Positions 36,261-47,990 of a DNA stretch of 64,000 bases are shown one piece after another; positions within the stretch are counted from its first letter, which is position 1; each line of letters opens with the position of its first letter. The stretch is from Augochlora pura (Eukaryota > Arthropoda > Insecta > Hymenoptera > Halictidae), in NCBI RefSeq assembly GCF_028453695.1, contig NC_135773.1, forward strand, positions 7,006,001 through 7,070,000, given 5' to 3'. The translations under genes were made by a program, and so were the position numbers. The notes under the pieces were generated by a model. That model did no database searches. It saw only the letters and a program-made list of their open reading frames with translations, and had not been told where the DNA came from.

Positions 36261-36517
36261 CAGTATTTTAAATAGGGAGGATGTTAATAATTTATATATT
36301 AATCTGTGTTTCAATATATTTCACACGAAGGATATATATTATAGAATAGAGTAGTAATTATAGATACACTTTTATAGGAATTCATTGATTAATAGTTCTT
36401 ATCAATATATTATTAATACGTTGCAATATGGGAATTTTATAACTATATTTGGACCGAATTTAGTAACAAATTATACAAATACCCATAACTCTATCGTAAC
36501 CCAATAAGACGTCAATT

Positions 36518-36761
36518 TTAACCCTTTGAACTCGAGGTCATTTTAACCGTACTTACGAAATCATTTTCCTGTCTCATAATATTTCAATTCTATGCAATAA
36601 AATGCACTTTTTGGAGAACAAAATTATTTCTTGCGACTTACAGCAACAGTTTCGCTACTAATTTTTAAAATCTAAACTTTATTGTTACAAGTATTATTTT
36701 GGAACGTGATAGAATAATTTTAGCGTTGCCTCAGAGTCACCATTCGAGTGCAAAGGGTTAA
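36518..36761. mobile_element. TTAA-flanked MITE, CCCTTTGC-type ends
   Basis: It starts TTAACCCTTTGAACTCGA and ends TCGAGTGCAAAGGGTTAA, an 18-bp inverted repeat with one mismatch, with TTAA at both edges. It is 244 bp and non-coding. This fits a non-autonomous piggyBac-superfamily element. A lone related end (AACCCTTTGCAGTCGA) lies at about 41206-41222. Confidence 0.7.
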
Positions 36762-36843
36762 GTCAAGTATAGGACTAAAAACATCCCAAAAACTTTTGTC
36801 GCGCAGCGTAAAGGTCTCGGGTTCTAGAGAGGTATTCTTTAAC

Positions 36844-36990
36844 GGAGAGGGGGGCGGGGGGGGGGGGGGGGGGGAAAAAAAAAAATCCGGGAGAAGAAGA
36901 GGCGGGGGGGAGGCGAGTTACGGACGAGGAAAGGAGGAGCGGCGGAAAGGAGAGGAAAGGAGAGGAGAGGAAAGAAGAGGGGAGGGGGGT
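36844..36990. repeat. Purine-rich tract with 19-G run
   Basis: A run of 19 G at 36856-36874 is followed by 11 A and then GGAGAGGAAA-type purine repeats. The frames here encode only G/R/E low-complexity sequence. Confidence 0.85.
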
Positions 36991-37169
36991 GAGTCGACGG
37001 CGGTATGCAGCGACGCCGGCGACGGCGGAAAAAGTTATGGCGTAAGAAACAGAAGAAAAGCGGAAAAGGAACGGCGGCGGGTAGGAAGGGGGGAGAGGAG
37101 GGTGGTTGGCCGGCGAAAGCGCACGGGAGAGATTCGCGAAACCCGATATGAAATACCAGGAGAGGAGAG

Positions 37170-37172
37170 ACG

Positions 37173-37216
<44 letters not shown>
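37170..37216. repeat. (GA)n array running into the gap
   Basis: GA dinucleotides are cut off by the run of N. Confidence 0.9.
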
Positions 37217-37316
37217 NNNNNNNNNNNNNNNNNNNNNNNNNNNNNNNNNNNNNNNNNNNNNNNNNNNNNNNNNNNNNNNNNNNNNNNNNNNNNNNNNNNN
37301 NNNNNNNNNNNNNNNN
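37217..37316. other. Assembly gap, 100 N
   Basis: Exactly 100 N, a conventional placeholder for a gap of unknown size. The left flank is (GA)n and the right flank is unique GC-rich DNA. Confidence 0.98.
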
Positions 37317-38117
37317 GCCGCGTCTTCGGCCTCGCTCTCCGCCGCCGTCGAAATCGAGTTTGAAAAAGCTCGTTAAGCCGAGCTCTCCCCGCTTCTTCGA
37401 GCTACCCCCTACCACCCCCCATCCGCTAAGGGGATGAACTGCAAAGCCCGCCGCCGCGTGGTCCAACAATCGATACAACAATGGAGTTATGCAGCTGTAT
37501 ATGAGTCAGGCGGTGGCGGAGGGGGGGGGGGGGGGGGGAAGGATTGCGAGCAAAACGCGAAAAGCATCCCCCGCGTAGACCCCTCCGCGTCTCTACCTCC
37601 CGTACCCCCTCCTCCCTCGGAGCCGCTAGTTTTCCGAGCCGCCCTTCATCGGCCGGCACAGGCCCTTTCTCTCCATCCGGGCATCGACGAACGATGAGCC
37701 TTTGCATAATCCGCCTATATGTATATATACGTATTCCACCCCTCCCCCCCCCCTGTAACACCGGAGGGGTGCATAATTGCATCCAGATAAAACAGGTGAA
37801 CGGTGAATCAAACTTGGATTTGCCCCCGCGCCGCCCGATTACCGTAACTAATTAAGATGGCGCCCCGTGCCGGCCCCCACAGAACTATGGCTATATCTAG
37901 ATAGATTGTATAGTCTTGGTGGGCTTGGAAAATAAATATATTCTTTAAATAAATATTGTCACTGAAATGTATTCGTTAGATTTATTTAATACATTTAGCC
38001 CTTGGATATGATTGCCGGTCTCCGAGACTGTTATTAATTAATAGTTCATTTGTTATTTACTATATTTTGTTATTATATTAATTAATTTAATATAGTTTAT
38101 GTAATTTAATAGAAAGA
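37317..38117. other. GC block with 18-G run, then AT trough
   Basis: 18 G lie at 37521-37538. AAGATGGCGCCCC at 37855 resembles a YY1/Pho-type site. No gene seen. Confidence 0.45.
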
Positions 38118-38186
38118 GTGTTGCAAGAGTGACTCGCAATCGAAAAACGAGGGGTTCTTCGAGTCATTTCAAGCAACTTCATTTAA
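38118..38186 (+). repeat. Interspersed repeat family A, partial copy
   Basis: GTGACTCG(A/C)AAT, GGGGTTCTTCGAGTCATTTC and AAGCAACTTCATTT align with the forward copies at 10.9 and 23.7 kb. It breaks off at an AT run. Confidence 0.55.
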
Positions 38187-40039
38187 CATTATTAATACTC
38201 AAAGTAATAACAATATACATTAATAATATACATTACCCATCTACAAAATCGCTCATAATTAATTACGCAAATTTGAATTAATATAAATATTTCTAGCATC
38301 GACAGCAACGAAAACGTCGTCTTTAAAATACAAATTTCCCAAATAGTTCCACCGCGTTCATGGTGTTTTTAATTTATCCGACACAGTCATATTCCCATAA
38401 ATTACATAAAATCTCAGCGGCGTTTTCCACGCCTTATTGGCAATTTCTCGGCGGCGTTCATCGACCGTTTTGCACGAAGAAATCGAATCAAAGTGCTCGC
38501 GCGTCCCGTTGTTGAAGACGCGGGGGAACAATGGGGACTGATTTGGAACGCGGCTCGTTCAGCCGGCGGAGGATATAGAGTCGAGAGAGAGAACTGTCTG
38601 GAACTGTCATAAAACCACGGACCGCCTTTGGTGGCAGGACTCTACGGAATGCAATTGCATCCTCTGGCGGGCGGCGGCGGGTCGTGTTAGGAAGCATTCG
38701 AGGCGGCTTGAATGCATATCGCTGCAAATTACGCGCGGTTTCGATACCGATGTGTAAGTGATATTGTTTCTATGGCGCGGGCGTAACGCCCCGAAGGCTG
38801 TGTGTCCCTTACCAGTTGAATCGGTTGAATCAGTTCCCTCCCCGGGGGGTGGGGCCCGTCTGACCGACTGCCGACGAATGAATGAAGCCGTAGAATGTAT
38901 CGCCTAAGTCGCCCCCCACCTGACTTTCGTCGTCGCGAAGACGGAGAAACCGTTTCCGACGATATTATTACGCAACTGCTGAATTACGGCGTTTCTGGCG
39001 AATATCCATTTCCATGGAAATGAGGGAAAATATTATCGTATTATATTCTAAATATTAATATCATGTATATAAATAATATAGAATATAGAATATAGAATAT
39101 AATTTATATAATAGCATAAATAAGGTATGATTTCAACTTCCATATAATAATAAAAACGAAAATCATCGAATTAATAATAAAAATGTAACAACGCTCTCGC
39201 AGCGATTTTTCGTTCGATTTTACAAAAAGCGCCGATATATTTTTATAATTGTTTTCGTTCCTCTAGTTAGTATAATGTTCGTGCAGCAGGTTCCGTTCGA
39301 TCGTGCCCTTATTATAATGCATTCCCTTCGGCCTAGGCCGAGTCCAGTCGCTCTGGTGAATTTAGGAGGGGGTCGAATCCGGCGTTGTAACGTTTAGCAG
39401 AAGGAAATCCCGTGGGGTTAACCGGACCCGGCTCGTTCTATATTGGACCGTAAACAGAATGACAGCGACAACGACGCTAACAAAAAAGCCGGATTTTCCG
39501 CAACGCGACCCCAAATATATTTTATGGGCTTGCCGCGGGCGTGGGTCGGGTTATGATTATTTATATCGTTATTGGGGGCGCGATACGCCCCCCCTTTTTG
39601 GAACGCAAGGGGTCCTTTGATGAAGTCTGAGTCTTTGTCAGAATGCGACAGGGTTTCCGGTATTAAACTTTGAGCGAGTCACTTGCTATAGTTTGTTGTA
39701 ACAAGGTTTGGTTTTTGATCGCGTGGTTTTTGTAAATAACAAGCTTTATAAATTCAATGTTTAATTGAGGTTTTAAAGAGAGCTTTGAAATGATTTACTT
39801 TGATAAAAGGTGCTTTGAAATGATGACGCTTTGTTCGGGTCATTCAATTCATTTGCAATTTCTGCAGAAATACTGTTAATATCTGAAAGAAATCTAAATT
39901 CTGTAGGGGGTATAATTGAATCAAAAAATCGTCTATAGAAACGAAAGAAAAATAATTATTGAATATTAGAACGAAATTAGTATTTTTTATTAATATCTTG
40001 AATTAATATTCTGTATTTTCCTATTTTAGTTTCCTTATT
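38187..40039. other. Non-coding, nothing recognised
   Basis: GC blocks at 38.4-39.0 and 39.3-39.7 kb alternate with AT troughs. A GAATATA run lies at about 39082-39102. Confidence 0.4.
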
Positions 40040-40262
40040 TTAATCTTGAAATATTTAGTATAGTTTAATATATTAATACGATATATATTTAATATATTAG
40101 TATGCTATATATTTAACATATTAATATTAATATTAAATTACTTTGTCAATATAATATACATTTAATACATTAGTATATTATATATTTAATATATTAGTAT
40201 ACTATATATTTAATGTATTAATATAATATGTATTTAGCATATTAATATAACATATATCTAAC
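40040..40262. repeat. AT minisatellite
   Basis: Imperfect units of roughly 26-30 bp of the form TATATTTAATATATTAGTAT. Confidence 0.75.
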
Positions 40263-42136
40263 ATATACAACATATACCCCACGACAAAATAAATTTCTTC
40301 ACCTCGTGGCAAACTATAGTCTACACCCTTCTTAGTCGTCTCTCGAAGAAGCCTGAGATCATAGTCTACGATGTAGTCGGTCCTGGTAAAGCAGGAAATC
40401 CGCGCTGGTGGCCGAGGAATTTTTTGCGTCCGTGGCATCGCGACGACCGATAAAAACCGTGCCAATTATTTTCCGGCGTAAAAACGCTCTAATTAGCGTG
40501 GGTTGCCGTGCTGCGTGCAAAAGTCGCCGCCCCCCCCCCCCCCCCCCCCCCGATGCTTGTCGGTCGTTTTTCGTTGGTTCGACCGTCGAATCGGTTAGGT
40601 CAGCAGTCGATCGTCGCGGAATAAAGCTCGCGGAGCTCTCCGATAGTGCGGAGAAGGAGGGAGGGAGGGGGAGACGGGCGCGGAGGGTTAATACCGCGGG
40701 AAATTAACCGACGGTCACCGAAAGCTGAATCCAGATAGATGGCCGGCATTACAACCGGGAATATTATGATCCATTTGACGTTACAAGATGTTATATTACG
40801 TCGACGGTAACCAATATTGCACGGTAAGCTTGACGAACAGCGCCGCGGCGGCCAATCTCGGCGAGCTTACCGGCAACTTCGCCGCCGCGGACCCCGATTC
40901 AGCATATCGTCTCCGAGATGGACCACTCGTAACTCATTGTGCCAGTTCGCGGACGCCGCCCAACTAATTCGGACATTACACCGCCGTGAATTTATCTGGC
41001 TGCGACGAATCCGCTTGCGATCCACGGTGATCGACATCGCAAGCTGAGAATTCTTCTCGTATTGCGATAGTTGGATTTGATTGTATTTCATTATATTTTA
41101 TGATTTTATTTTATAATTTTATTTAATTGTATTATTTATCATATTGTTACGAACACCGGATGGATGACCGGTGCCGCCTCGGAAGTCCGCAACAATATTT
41201 TACCTAACCCTTTGCAGTCGAACGTTTGGCCGAAAAGAAACCGCCGAAAACTGAATCCTCGGAAAACGCGCGCAAACAATGCGTTCGCGAAAGAGAGCTC
41301 GCGAAAGAGTTAAAAATTCGAAAAGTGATTCTCCCCCTCCATTGTTTTTTCTCCCGCGTAAAATTTCAAGTAATTTCGAAAAATTCAACCGTGACACGAG
41401 CACACTCGGCGAACATGGAGGTCGCGCTCTGAATAAACGCTTTTTCGGAAAAAGTGCTCGGCGCGAATAGCAGCAGAATGTTAAGCGCACTCCCGGCGAA
41501 TATATGTTTTTTTTTTCTTCTTTTTTAATTCACATATCCCACGCCTTTGTTCGCCGGCTAGCACGCGGGATGCGGAGCACCGATGTGGGAGGGGAGGGGC
41601 GGGGAGGGGAGGGGGATCTCGACCTATTGCGAATTCAGGATTATCCGCGACTAAATGTGCCGATATGAATCAGAATTTTTTCGGGCCGCCGGCGTCCGCG
41701 CGCCCCGGATCGTTAGAATCGATCGTTTCAATAAACCAAATCCTCGGTGATTAAAGTTCTTCAAATACACTCGATACATTTCATCGGATCCGCGGGGCCC
41801 TTCTGTCTATTAATCCGGCCCGGCGATCCGTAAGGAGCAAATTACGGTTTTGCGATAGAAAATGCTTCTCGCGGTACGGGGAAGAACGGACTGCGGGTCC
41901 AATTACGTTCGGGTAACCAGGATTTGCGTTTGTTTATTCCCTTGTTCACGGAGAGACTTTTAAAACAGTTCCTAGAACATAGGAATCATTTTTTTAGATT
42001 AGGCTGGATTATTTTTTGGCTAGAGGATTTAGAAACTAATATGCTCTTTTCAAGGCTTTCTTTTCAATTGTCTAGGTTATGTGATTGCAGATATTGTTGT
42101 TATTGCTATTGTTATTATTATCATCGTTATTAAACT
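40263..42136. other. Non-coding with poly-C run
   Basis: 22 C lie at 40530-40551. CGGCGTAAAAACGCTCTAAT at about 40474-40493, followed by TAGCG, resembles a regulatory segment. At 41144-41192 TGTTACGAACACCGG..GCAACA has the look of a very short terminal-repeat unit, but I cannot assign it. Confidence 0.35.
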
Positions 42137-42272
42137 AAATTTCCTGCCGAAAGAAAAAACGCTAAAATTTCCTACCAAAAGAAAAAACGCTAAAATTACC
42201 TACCGAAAGAAAAAACGCTAATATTTCCTTTCAAAAGAAAAAATGCTAAAATTTCCTACTAAAAAAAAAAAT
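42137..42272 (+). repeat. 28-bp tandem array, ~5 copies
   Basis: The unit is AAAATTTCCTACC plus GAAAGAAAAAACGCT, with a few substitutions per copy. Confidence 0.9.
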
Positions 42273-43039
42273 TAATGTCACCATGTTGAGTCTCGTAATA
42301 ATTTATAGAATATAGAACGTATCGGTCCATCGCGCAGACAGAAAAGGAGAAGAAAGCGTCCGCGCGACAGTTGTCGCGAGCAGCGAAAGACAGTCGGGCG
42401 AATTGCTCGGAGCAGAGGGGGGCCCGGGCGCAGCAGCGCAGATAACCCGGCTAGCGGCGGTCATCGAATTCGCGATTCCACGGGAAGAACACCGGGCGGG
42501 GAACGGCGCCGCGGAACTTTGGTATTCAACCGGCAATTTTGCGCACAATAGAATTTCAAACTAACGATACCCGCGGGACAAAACGGGCTTTCGCAATTTC
42601 GCCGTGTTACAGCCGGAATTCGCGGGGCTCGTGGAAACGAAATAGGTCAGCATTAAGATTTCATCGCGATCCGGAAAGTTCCGATGGGCCGGCAGCGAGA
42701 AACCGACGACGCCGTTTCCAACCTGTAAGACGCGAATGCAACGTGATGAGGTTAAGCGCACGCGCGCCCTCGAAATCACGGTTAAAATATAAAATTGTGA
42801 CGGATTTCATCGAAAATTTGTATGTAAAAGTTTTCATATCGACTGCCCAAGAAACTCGAAGTTCGAGGTGAAATTGTCATTCAGGTATAAAAGAACGAGT
42901 CATTTGGTTTTTCCCATCGTCTGGAGTCTGTTAATTAACACTTATTTGTCCTTAATATTTTTAATAATAGAACCAGACGATTTTTCTTTCTTTTACTGCC
43001 CTTATATACTTTCGTTTCTAGACTTTGACAATAGAAAAA
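42273..43039. other. Non-coding, nothing recognised
   Basis: A GC block to 42.78 kb, then AT-rich. No exon is supported. Confidence 0.4.
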
Positions 43040-43147
43040 TAGATTTCTGTTTAGATATAGAAGAAATTAATAATATTCATATTTAGTAGACGTTGCATGA
43101 AATCTGTATCACGAGTCTGACTCGTTATTATAGTGCAAGGGGTTAAA
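43040..43147. repeat. Element end related to 26250-26506
   Basis: GAAGAAATTAATAATATTCA, then TTTAGTAG, and the terminal TAGTGCAAGGGGTTAA are shared with 26.3-26.5 kb. The TTAA edge again suggests a piggyBac-type MITE whose other end I could not place. Confidence 0.45.
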
Positions 43148-44268
43148 GTACCCGATCCGTAAGTCAAAAACTCCCCCGCGACAACATCGATTTTCACCAT
43201 GATTTTTGGTTTGCCGTGGGTTTCGACCACGATTTCGGGCTTCTCTGCCACTGCGCGCCAGCCCCGGCTCTCTCTCTCTCTCTCTCGAACTCTTTGTTTG
43301 CACGCGATTTACATTCGCCGCCGGTGAAACGCATCCGGCTCGGTTCTCACGCGGCGATCCGGCGCATATCGAAATTGAAATTAAAACGCGGCACCGCGCA
43401 AATTGTTTCTCATTCGCGAGAGAATTACTCGATTTACACGGCGCGTGTCCTGTTTGCGCGAACCGTTGCCGCTCGGTAAAAACCGAATGGATCACGGCGC
43501 CTGGAATTATCCTCGCGCCGCTGACCGATCAATCGAATTAATCGACGCGATCCTCGCAACGCGGTCGAGAAGTTAATTCTCGTGCGAGCGATGCCGGCAA
43601 CAGTCGACTTACGTTCCTCGAAATCCTACTTTAAACTTCCGCCGTGGAGAAGCTATCGCTCAAATTTTCATCGAACTACCGACCGCGAAGTTTCCCCCCC
43701 TAAGTTTTCGACTTTGTAGTCTGATCGCTAGTCTGCCAAGTTCGCCGCCATGTTTTTTTCGAAAACTTCGTGCCGCGCCGTGAATTTTCCGCGGTGGTAG
43801 ACTAGTTTTCCTGGGAATTATTGCGCAGCGATTAATAGTGATGCGTTACGTTTTGCTTTAGTAGAGTCGATCTTGGCGTTTCTTATTTGTTTTTGCGATA
43901 AAGTAAATCTTGGGTAAATAGAATTGTGCGTGGTATTTTATTGAAACAGATTTTGAGGTTAAATTTTTTTAATTTTTGGGGAGGGTGAAGCTATTGTTGG
44001 AAAAATTAGATTTTGAAAATTTAGATTGGCTTTATTTAGAATCTGCTGATTTTACAGTAACATTTTATATATTTAATAATGTATATTTATTCTAAGGAAA
44101 CTTAGATTTATTAACGAAATTAATAAAATAACGCTAAGAAAATATAAATAAAATTATTCGCTCAGGAAATTAATTTAATAACTCAATTTTCAGTAATTAA
44201 ATCAAATAAATTGTTGTTACCCTAATAATACGACAAAGTACATCTTGCAAAATTTATCCAATAATTTT
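43148..44268. other. Non-coding, nothing recognised
   Basis: GC-rich to 43.8 kb with a CT run at 43269-43288, then AT-rich. Confidence 0.4.
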
Positions 44269-44469
44269 TTAATAAAAAAAAAATATGTGCGATCGCCTAT
44301 CGTCGTTGAACAATGATTGAAAGCCGCTGTAAAAATTCGGCTGACGCATGAAGTTATGATGAAGGTGATTCAGAGGATTGTCCGAGTCTCCATAATCGCC
44401 TAATTCACTAGAGACACTTGTACCCCCCAGAGTTATGGCGATGGAGACGGATTCAGAGAATGCAATAGA
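44269..44469 (-). CDS. Orphan stop-to-stop frame, possible exon (unidentified)
   Basis: This minus-strand frame has 66 codons between stops and no early ATG. It begins SIAFSESVSIAITLGG, continues GTSVSSELGDYGDSD and ends near QSLFNDDRRSHIFFFY. It is not low-complexity and has a soluble-protein-like composition (G, S, N, D, H, L mixed). It sits in a non-repetitive GC-moderate island inside AT-rich DNA. No convincing splice sites were identified, and the + strand of the same island is also open. I do not recognise a family. It could be a relic exon, a retrocopy fragment, or chance. Confidence 0.2.
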   Translation of the reverse strand, partial: SIAFSESVSIAITLGGTSVSSELGDYGDSDNPLNHLHHNFMRQPNFYSGFQSLFNDDRRSHIFFFY

Positions 44470-44602
44470 TCATGCAGCCCCTCGGTCTACTCAATCCACG
44501 TCGAAGTTAATATCCAGCGCGGTATCTAAATGGTCCAGCTATTGGGTCTACCGTACGTATGCGACGCCTCGGTTCTCTCAACAAAACACACATATCTCTT
44601 GA
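44435..44602 (+). CDS. Orphan 55-aa ATG frame (unidentified)
   Basis: ATG at 44435 opens a 55-residue frame starting MAMETDSENAIDHAA and ending QQNTHIS, stop at 44600-44602. An in-frame stop lies about 40 bp upstream, so this ATG is the natural start. A GTACGT donor-like site follows the Tyr codon near 44552, which could make it a first exon. It overlaps the minus-strand frame 44269-44469 and, at its end, the + frame beginning at 44559. The first codons partly duplicate a segment 80 bp upstream (GTTATGATGAAGGTGATTCA against GTTATGGCGATGGAGACGGA). Function is unknown and expression is unproven. Confidence 0.2.
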   Translation: MAMETDSENAIDHAAPRSTQSTSKLISSAVSKWSSYWVYRTYATPRFSQQNTHIS

Positions 44603-44984
44603 AAACCACAGCTCGACGAATTCGAAGAATGTCCTTTTGAATTCTACCCTCACGAATTCTCAATCTCCGCCGTTGTTAATACTTCCATATAGTTATTCGT
44701 GTATGTTATATATATATTATAGACGCATTGTACAGATAGATGTCATTTGTGTACAGTGTATAGCGCATAATTTTGCACAATTTCGAAACAGTAGATTATC
44801 TAATAAGTTGAGTGCATTGTCTGTTATGGTAGAGAATTTTTTCATAAACTTTTTAGTGGTAATAATAACTTTTGTCTTTTCAATAAATAAAAGAGAAGAA
44901 TTTTTTTTCTGTGTCGTGGGTTATCTGTTTCAGATGATTACATGGTTCAGTGTTTTTTTTATTAGCACCATGACATCGATGTAA
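44559..44984 (+). CDS. Orphan 141-aa ATG frame with C-terminal hydrophobic segments
   Basis: This real-ATG frame runs 141 codons through AT-rich DNA, which is unusually long for such composition. Residues 1-50 are S/N/T/L-rich (MRRLGSLNKTHISLENH start). Residues 90-141 hold two hydrophobic stretches, around FFINFLVVIITFVF and FFFCVVGYLFQMITWFSVFF, separated by a charged NKREE. This resembles a membrane hairpin. I cannot match it to a receptor or transposase family, so it may be a relic or chance. Neighbouring frames overlap it at the 5' end. Confidence 0.2.
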   Translation: MRRLGSLNKTHISLENHSSTNSKNVLLNSTLTNSQSPPLLILPYSYSCMLYIYYRRIVQIDVICVQCIAHNFAQFRNSRLSNKLSALSVMVENFFINFLVVIITFVFSINKREEFFFCVVGYLFQMITWFSVFFISTMTSM

Positions 44985-46744
44985 ATTTTTCTATGGAAAA
45001 ATTAGAGAATATTCTGCTAACATTAATTAACAAATACGCCAAATCTGAATTTATAATACTCAATATCTTTTCCTTAAAAAATTCTCAAAAATAGTCTTAA
45101 AATAAGAGGATACATTTAACGATCTAAAAAAAGCGTAATTTTCGCGAGGCTGTTGTTTAAACATTTCACAATATTTAGCGTTACAAAAATGATTAAAGAC
45201 ACTTCGATACACTTACTTTGAAACCGTGTTAGTTGTTAAACGAAAAGAGTCGATTATCCTTATCAGAAAAAATTCCGAAAAATCCGTCCGGATATGTCCA
45301 ACAACGAGGTCCATAAAAAAAAAAGCGAATGACTTTTCGATCGATCCCGTTGATTAGCAAGTGTTCCTCGGTTCCGAGCACGACCGAACACCCTGTACGC
45401 ACGCGATCGTGCACACCCACACCGTGTGCCCGGGTGTCGGTTATACGAGAGGATCGCGCGCGCGCCGGTCTATGCCAGGATTACCCAGGTAACGCATCAT
45501 TCTCCCGTGTACCCATGGTAACCGGCCCAGACTGCGATCTCTCCCATCAACAAGCCTTTTCGCATTCCGTGCTGATCCACGGGGGCCGGCAATTGCGACT
45601 ACAGGGCCGAGGGGGTAGAAGGGTGGTGGAGGGGATAGGAAAAACGACTACGGGGAAAGTCGCGTGCGGGCCACGTGATATCCGGCGACTCGGCGGGCCG
45701 GCTCGTCGACCGGAAACCTCGGCGGCTCTCTCTCTCCACGTGACGAAACCTTAGGGCTGCACTGTCGACGACGACGAGGAGGAGGAGGATGGAGGAGGGG
45801 CGGAGGAGTGGGTGTCGAGCAGGTGCGACCGGCTCGACTGAGCGTGAATCGACGATTAACGGTTACGTAACTCCATTACCGGGCGGAATCCGTTCCGTCT
45901 TGGCGGAAACTTGGCACTCCTCCTGGCTTCGAAAGTGTTTCTCGCGGTGGCGGCCTCTCTCTCTCTCTCCCTCTCCCTCTCCCTCTCTTCTCTTCAAAGA
46001 AGGGGGATGGGGAGTTTTGGTAATTGGGCGGATAGTTCCGGCAGCGGCGGTCCTCCTTGCTTGGATCTCTCTTCGTCCCGTCGATTGTTCCCGCCGCGAA
46101 AATTGTCCTTGCCAACGGTGCGAATTACCGGCGAACAAATTCCCGCCGGCTACCGTCGATGCTTTTACAGAATTAAAGTGACCGGTGGCAGGTTCCTCCA
46201 TGCAGGCTGTCGCAAAAATTTCGAACAGTATGGCAATGGAGAATAGTTGGGATCATTTTATGATTGGAACAATTTTTGTAAAGTTATTGCCTTTATTAAC
46301 TATAATATTGTTGGTATAATGTGAATAAAGAACCTCGTTTCACTTCCGTGACAGTCGAGTCATCATTTTTACATTCATTGTTCTATAGGACCAATAGCAA
46401 AGCGCTACAACTATGGAGGCGTCTCCAAAAAATGGGGATTGCTTACTTTTTTACATTTGAATTGAGTTTAGAAACCATGAAACCCTATCTTCATTTATGT
46501 TCTCAGGGGTTGTCCACTTCAGGGCAGTGTCACATTACAGTGACTTTATTTGGAGAATTCGCCGTGACAATATATAATCTATAATATTTATTATATCCCT
46601 TGTGAATAATACCATTATAAAATATAGATACTCCTCAGAAATATGAATAGATATGATGGCTTTCGAACGCTATGATTTACATAATTAAAGACACTATTAA
46701 TTCTTTTATCCATCATCCAAAACCATTCGATTAAGAATTGACCT
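44985..46744. other. Non-coding, nothing firm
   Basis: A 141-codon ATG frame at 45329-45754 is in stop-poor DNA without family signal. A GACGAC/GAGGAG run lies at 45769-45803 and a CT array at 45955-45995. A frame at 46321-46584 starts at GTG, not ATG. Confidence 0.35.
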
Positions 46745-46992
46745 GCCTTTTGCTTCAAAATAATGCGAAACATCATCTTTCCCTAAACTGCAAACCAAAA
46801 ACTGAACTACAATAAATCCATTAAAATCATAAAGAGCGAAAGGGTGAAATACATCGCAGTATCTTCCATATTTTCTCGCGTGAAAATAATGCAAAATCTT
46901 TCCCTAAACTAAAAACTGAGAAATGAACTCCAATAGATCCCTTAAAATCGTAAACACCGAAAGGGTGAAATACATCGCAGTATCATCCATAT
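46745..46992 (+). repeat. Two-copy tandem duplication, ~121 bp
   Basis: GAAAGGGTGAAATACATCGC occurs at 46838 and 46959. TCTTTCCCTAAACT and AATAATGC(G/A)AAA are also shared between the copies. Confidence 0.9.
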
Positions 46993-47477
46993 CACGATCG
47001 CGCGAGGGTGAACAATCGAATTGTCTGCAACCCCAGCGATTCGGCAAATGATCGGGCCATTAGGCGGTATCGAAAATTAAAAAGGCGAACGAGGCAAAGA
47101 GAGAAAGAGAGAGAGAGAAGCGGCCTAATCGATGCAGTTAAGGTGTCCCGGTGGCCGGGGCGCGCCGCCCCCCAAACTTGTTAACATCCGTCGAATCGCG
47201 AGATGCTTTAACGAAGCAAGGAGTACTATCTCCAGAGGATACAATGGATGCCACGGTGTATCCCGAACACCGGGGAGAGATGCCGGCGTAATTGCGACTA
47301 GACCTTGCGACCCGGCGCTTGCCGAGCCACCAAATAATTTCCTCTCATTAACGCAACGTAACGACGGTCAAACAAAGCATAAATCTTCCGTCCGTCTCAG
47401 CCGTGGAGCCGGTCTTGATGGAGCAATTATTTTGATATCGGGACCACTCGGCATTGGCTCTCTTCCGCCCTTCTCGC
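46993..47477. other. Non-coding, nothing recognised
   Basis: GC-moderate. A GA run lies at 47098-47118. An ATG frame from 47132 continues into the pyrimidine minisatellite and is not credible as a gene. Confidence 0.4.
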
Positions 47478-47990
47478 TTGGGCTCTCAGCCTCTCTGGAA
47501 TTGCTGTTCTTCCTCTCGGCTTCTCTGTCTTTCTCGCTTTCTCTCGCTTTTGGTAGCTTTTGCTCTCCTTTGCTCGCTTTTGCTCTCCTTTGCTCGCTTT
47601 CTCTAGCTTTTGCTTTCCTTTGCTCGCTTTCACTAGCTTTTGCTCCCTTTCTCTATCATTTGCTCTCCTTTGCTCGCTTCCCCTCGCTTCTGCTCTCCTT
47701 TGCTAGCTTTCTCGAGCTTTTGCTCTCCTTTGCTAGCTTTCTCGAGCTTTTGCTCTCCTTTGCTCGCTTTCTCTATCTTTTGCTCTCTTTCTCTATCTTT
47801 TGCTCTCTTTCTCTAGCTTCTGCTCTCTTTCTCTAGCTTTTGCTCTCTTTCTCTCGCTTTTGCTGTCTTTCTCTCTCTTCTGCTCTCTAACTCTCCCTTT
47901 CTCTCTTTTTCTCGCTTTCCGTCTCCTTTTCACTCTTACTCTCTCTTTCTCTTTCTTTCGCTCTCATTCTCCGTCGTTCTCTCTCACCGC
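47478..47990 (+). repeat. Pyrimidine minisatellite, ~30-bp units
   Basis: Repeated GCTTTTGCTCTCCTTTGCTC plus GCTTTCTCTA units make about 500 bp of nearly pure pyrimidine on the + strand. Confidence 0.9.

Noticed and set aside
41144..41192. TGTTACGAACACCGG..GCAACA as a tiny LTR-like unit
   Set aside because: Only about 49 bp, with no internal retroelement sequence and no second copy nearby beyond a vague match at 29.6 kb.
45329..45754. 141-codon ATG frame
   Set aside because: GC-rich, cysteine- and arginine-rich without domain signal; no splice context.
46321..46584. 87-codon protein-like frame
   Set aside because: It begins at GTG. The first internal ATG leaves about 50 codons, with no acceptor before it and no family match.
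47132..47836. 234-codon ATG frame
   Set aside because: The C-terminal half is a translation of the pyrimidine minisatellite and the N-terminal part has no recognisable domain.
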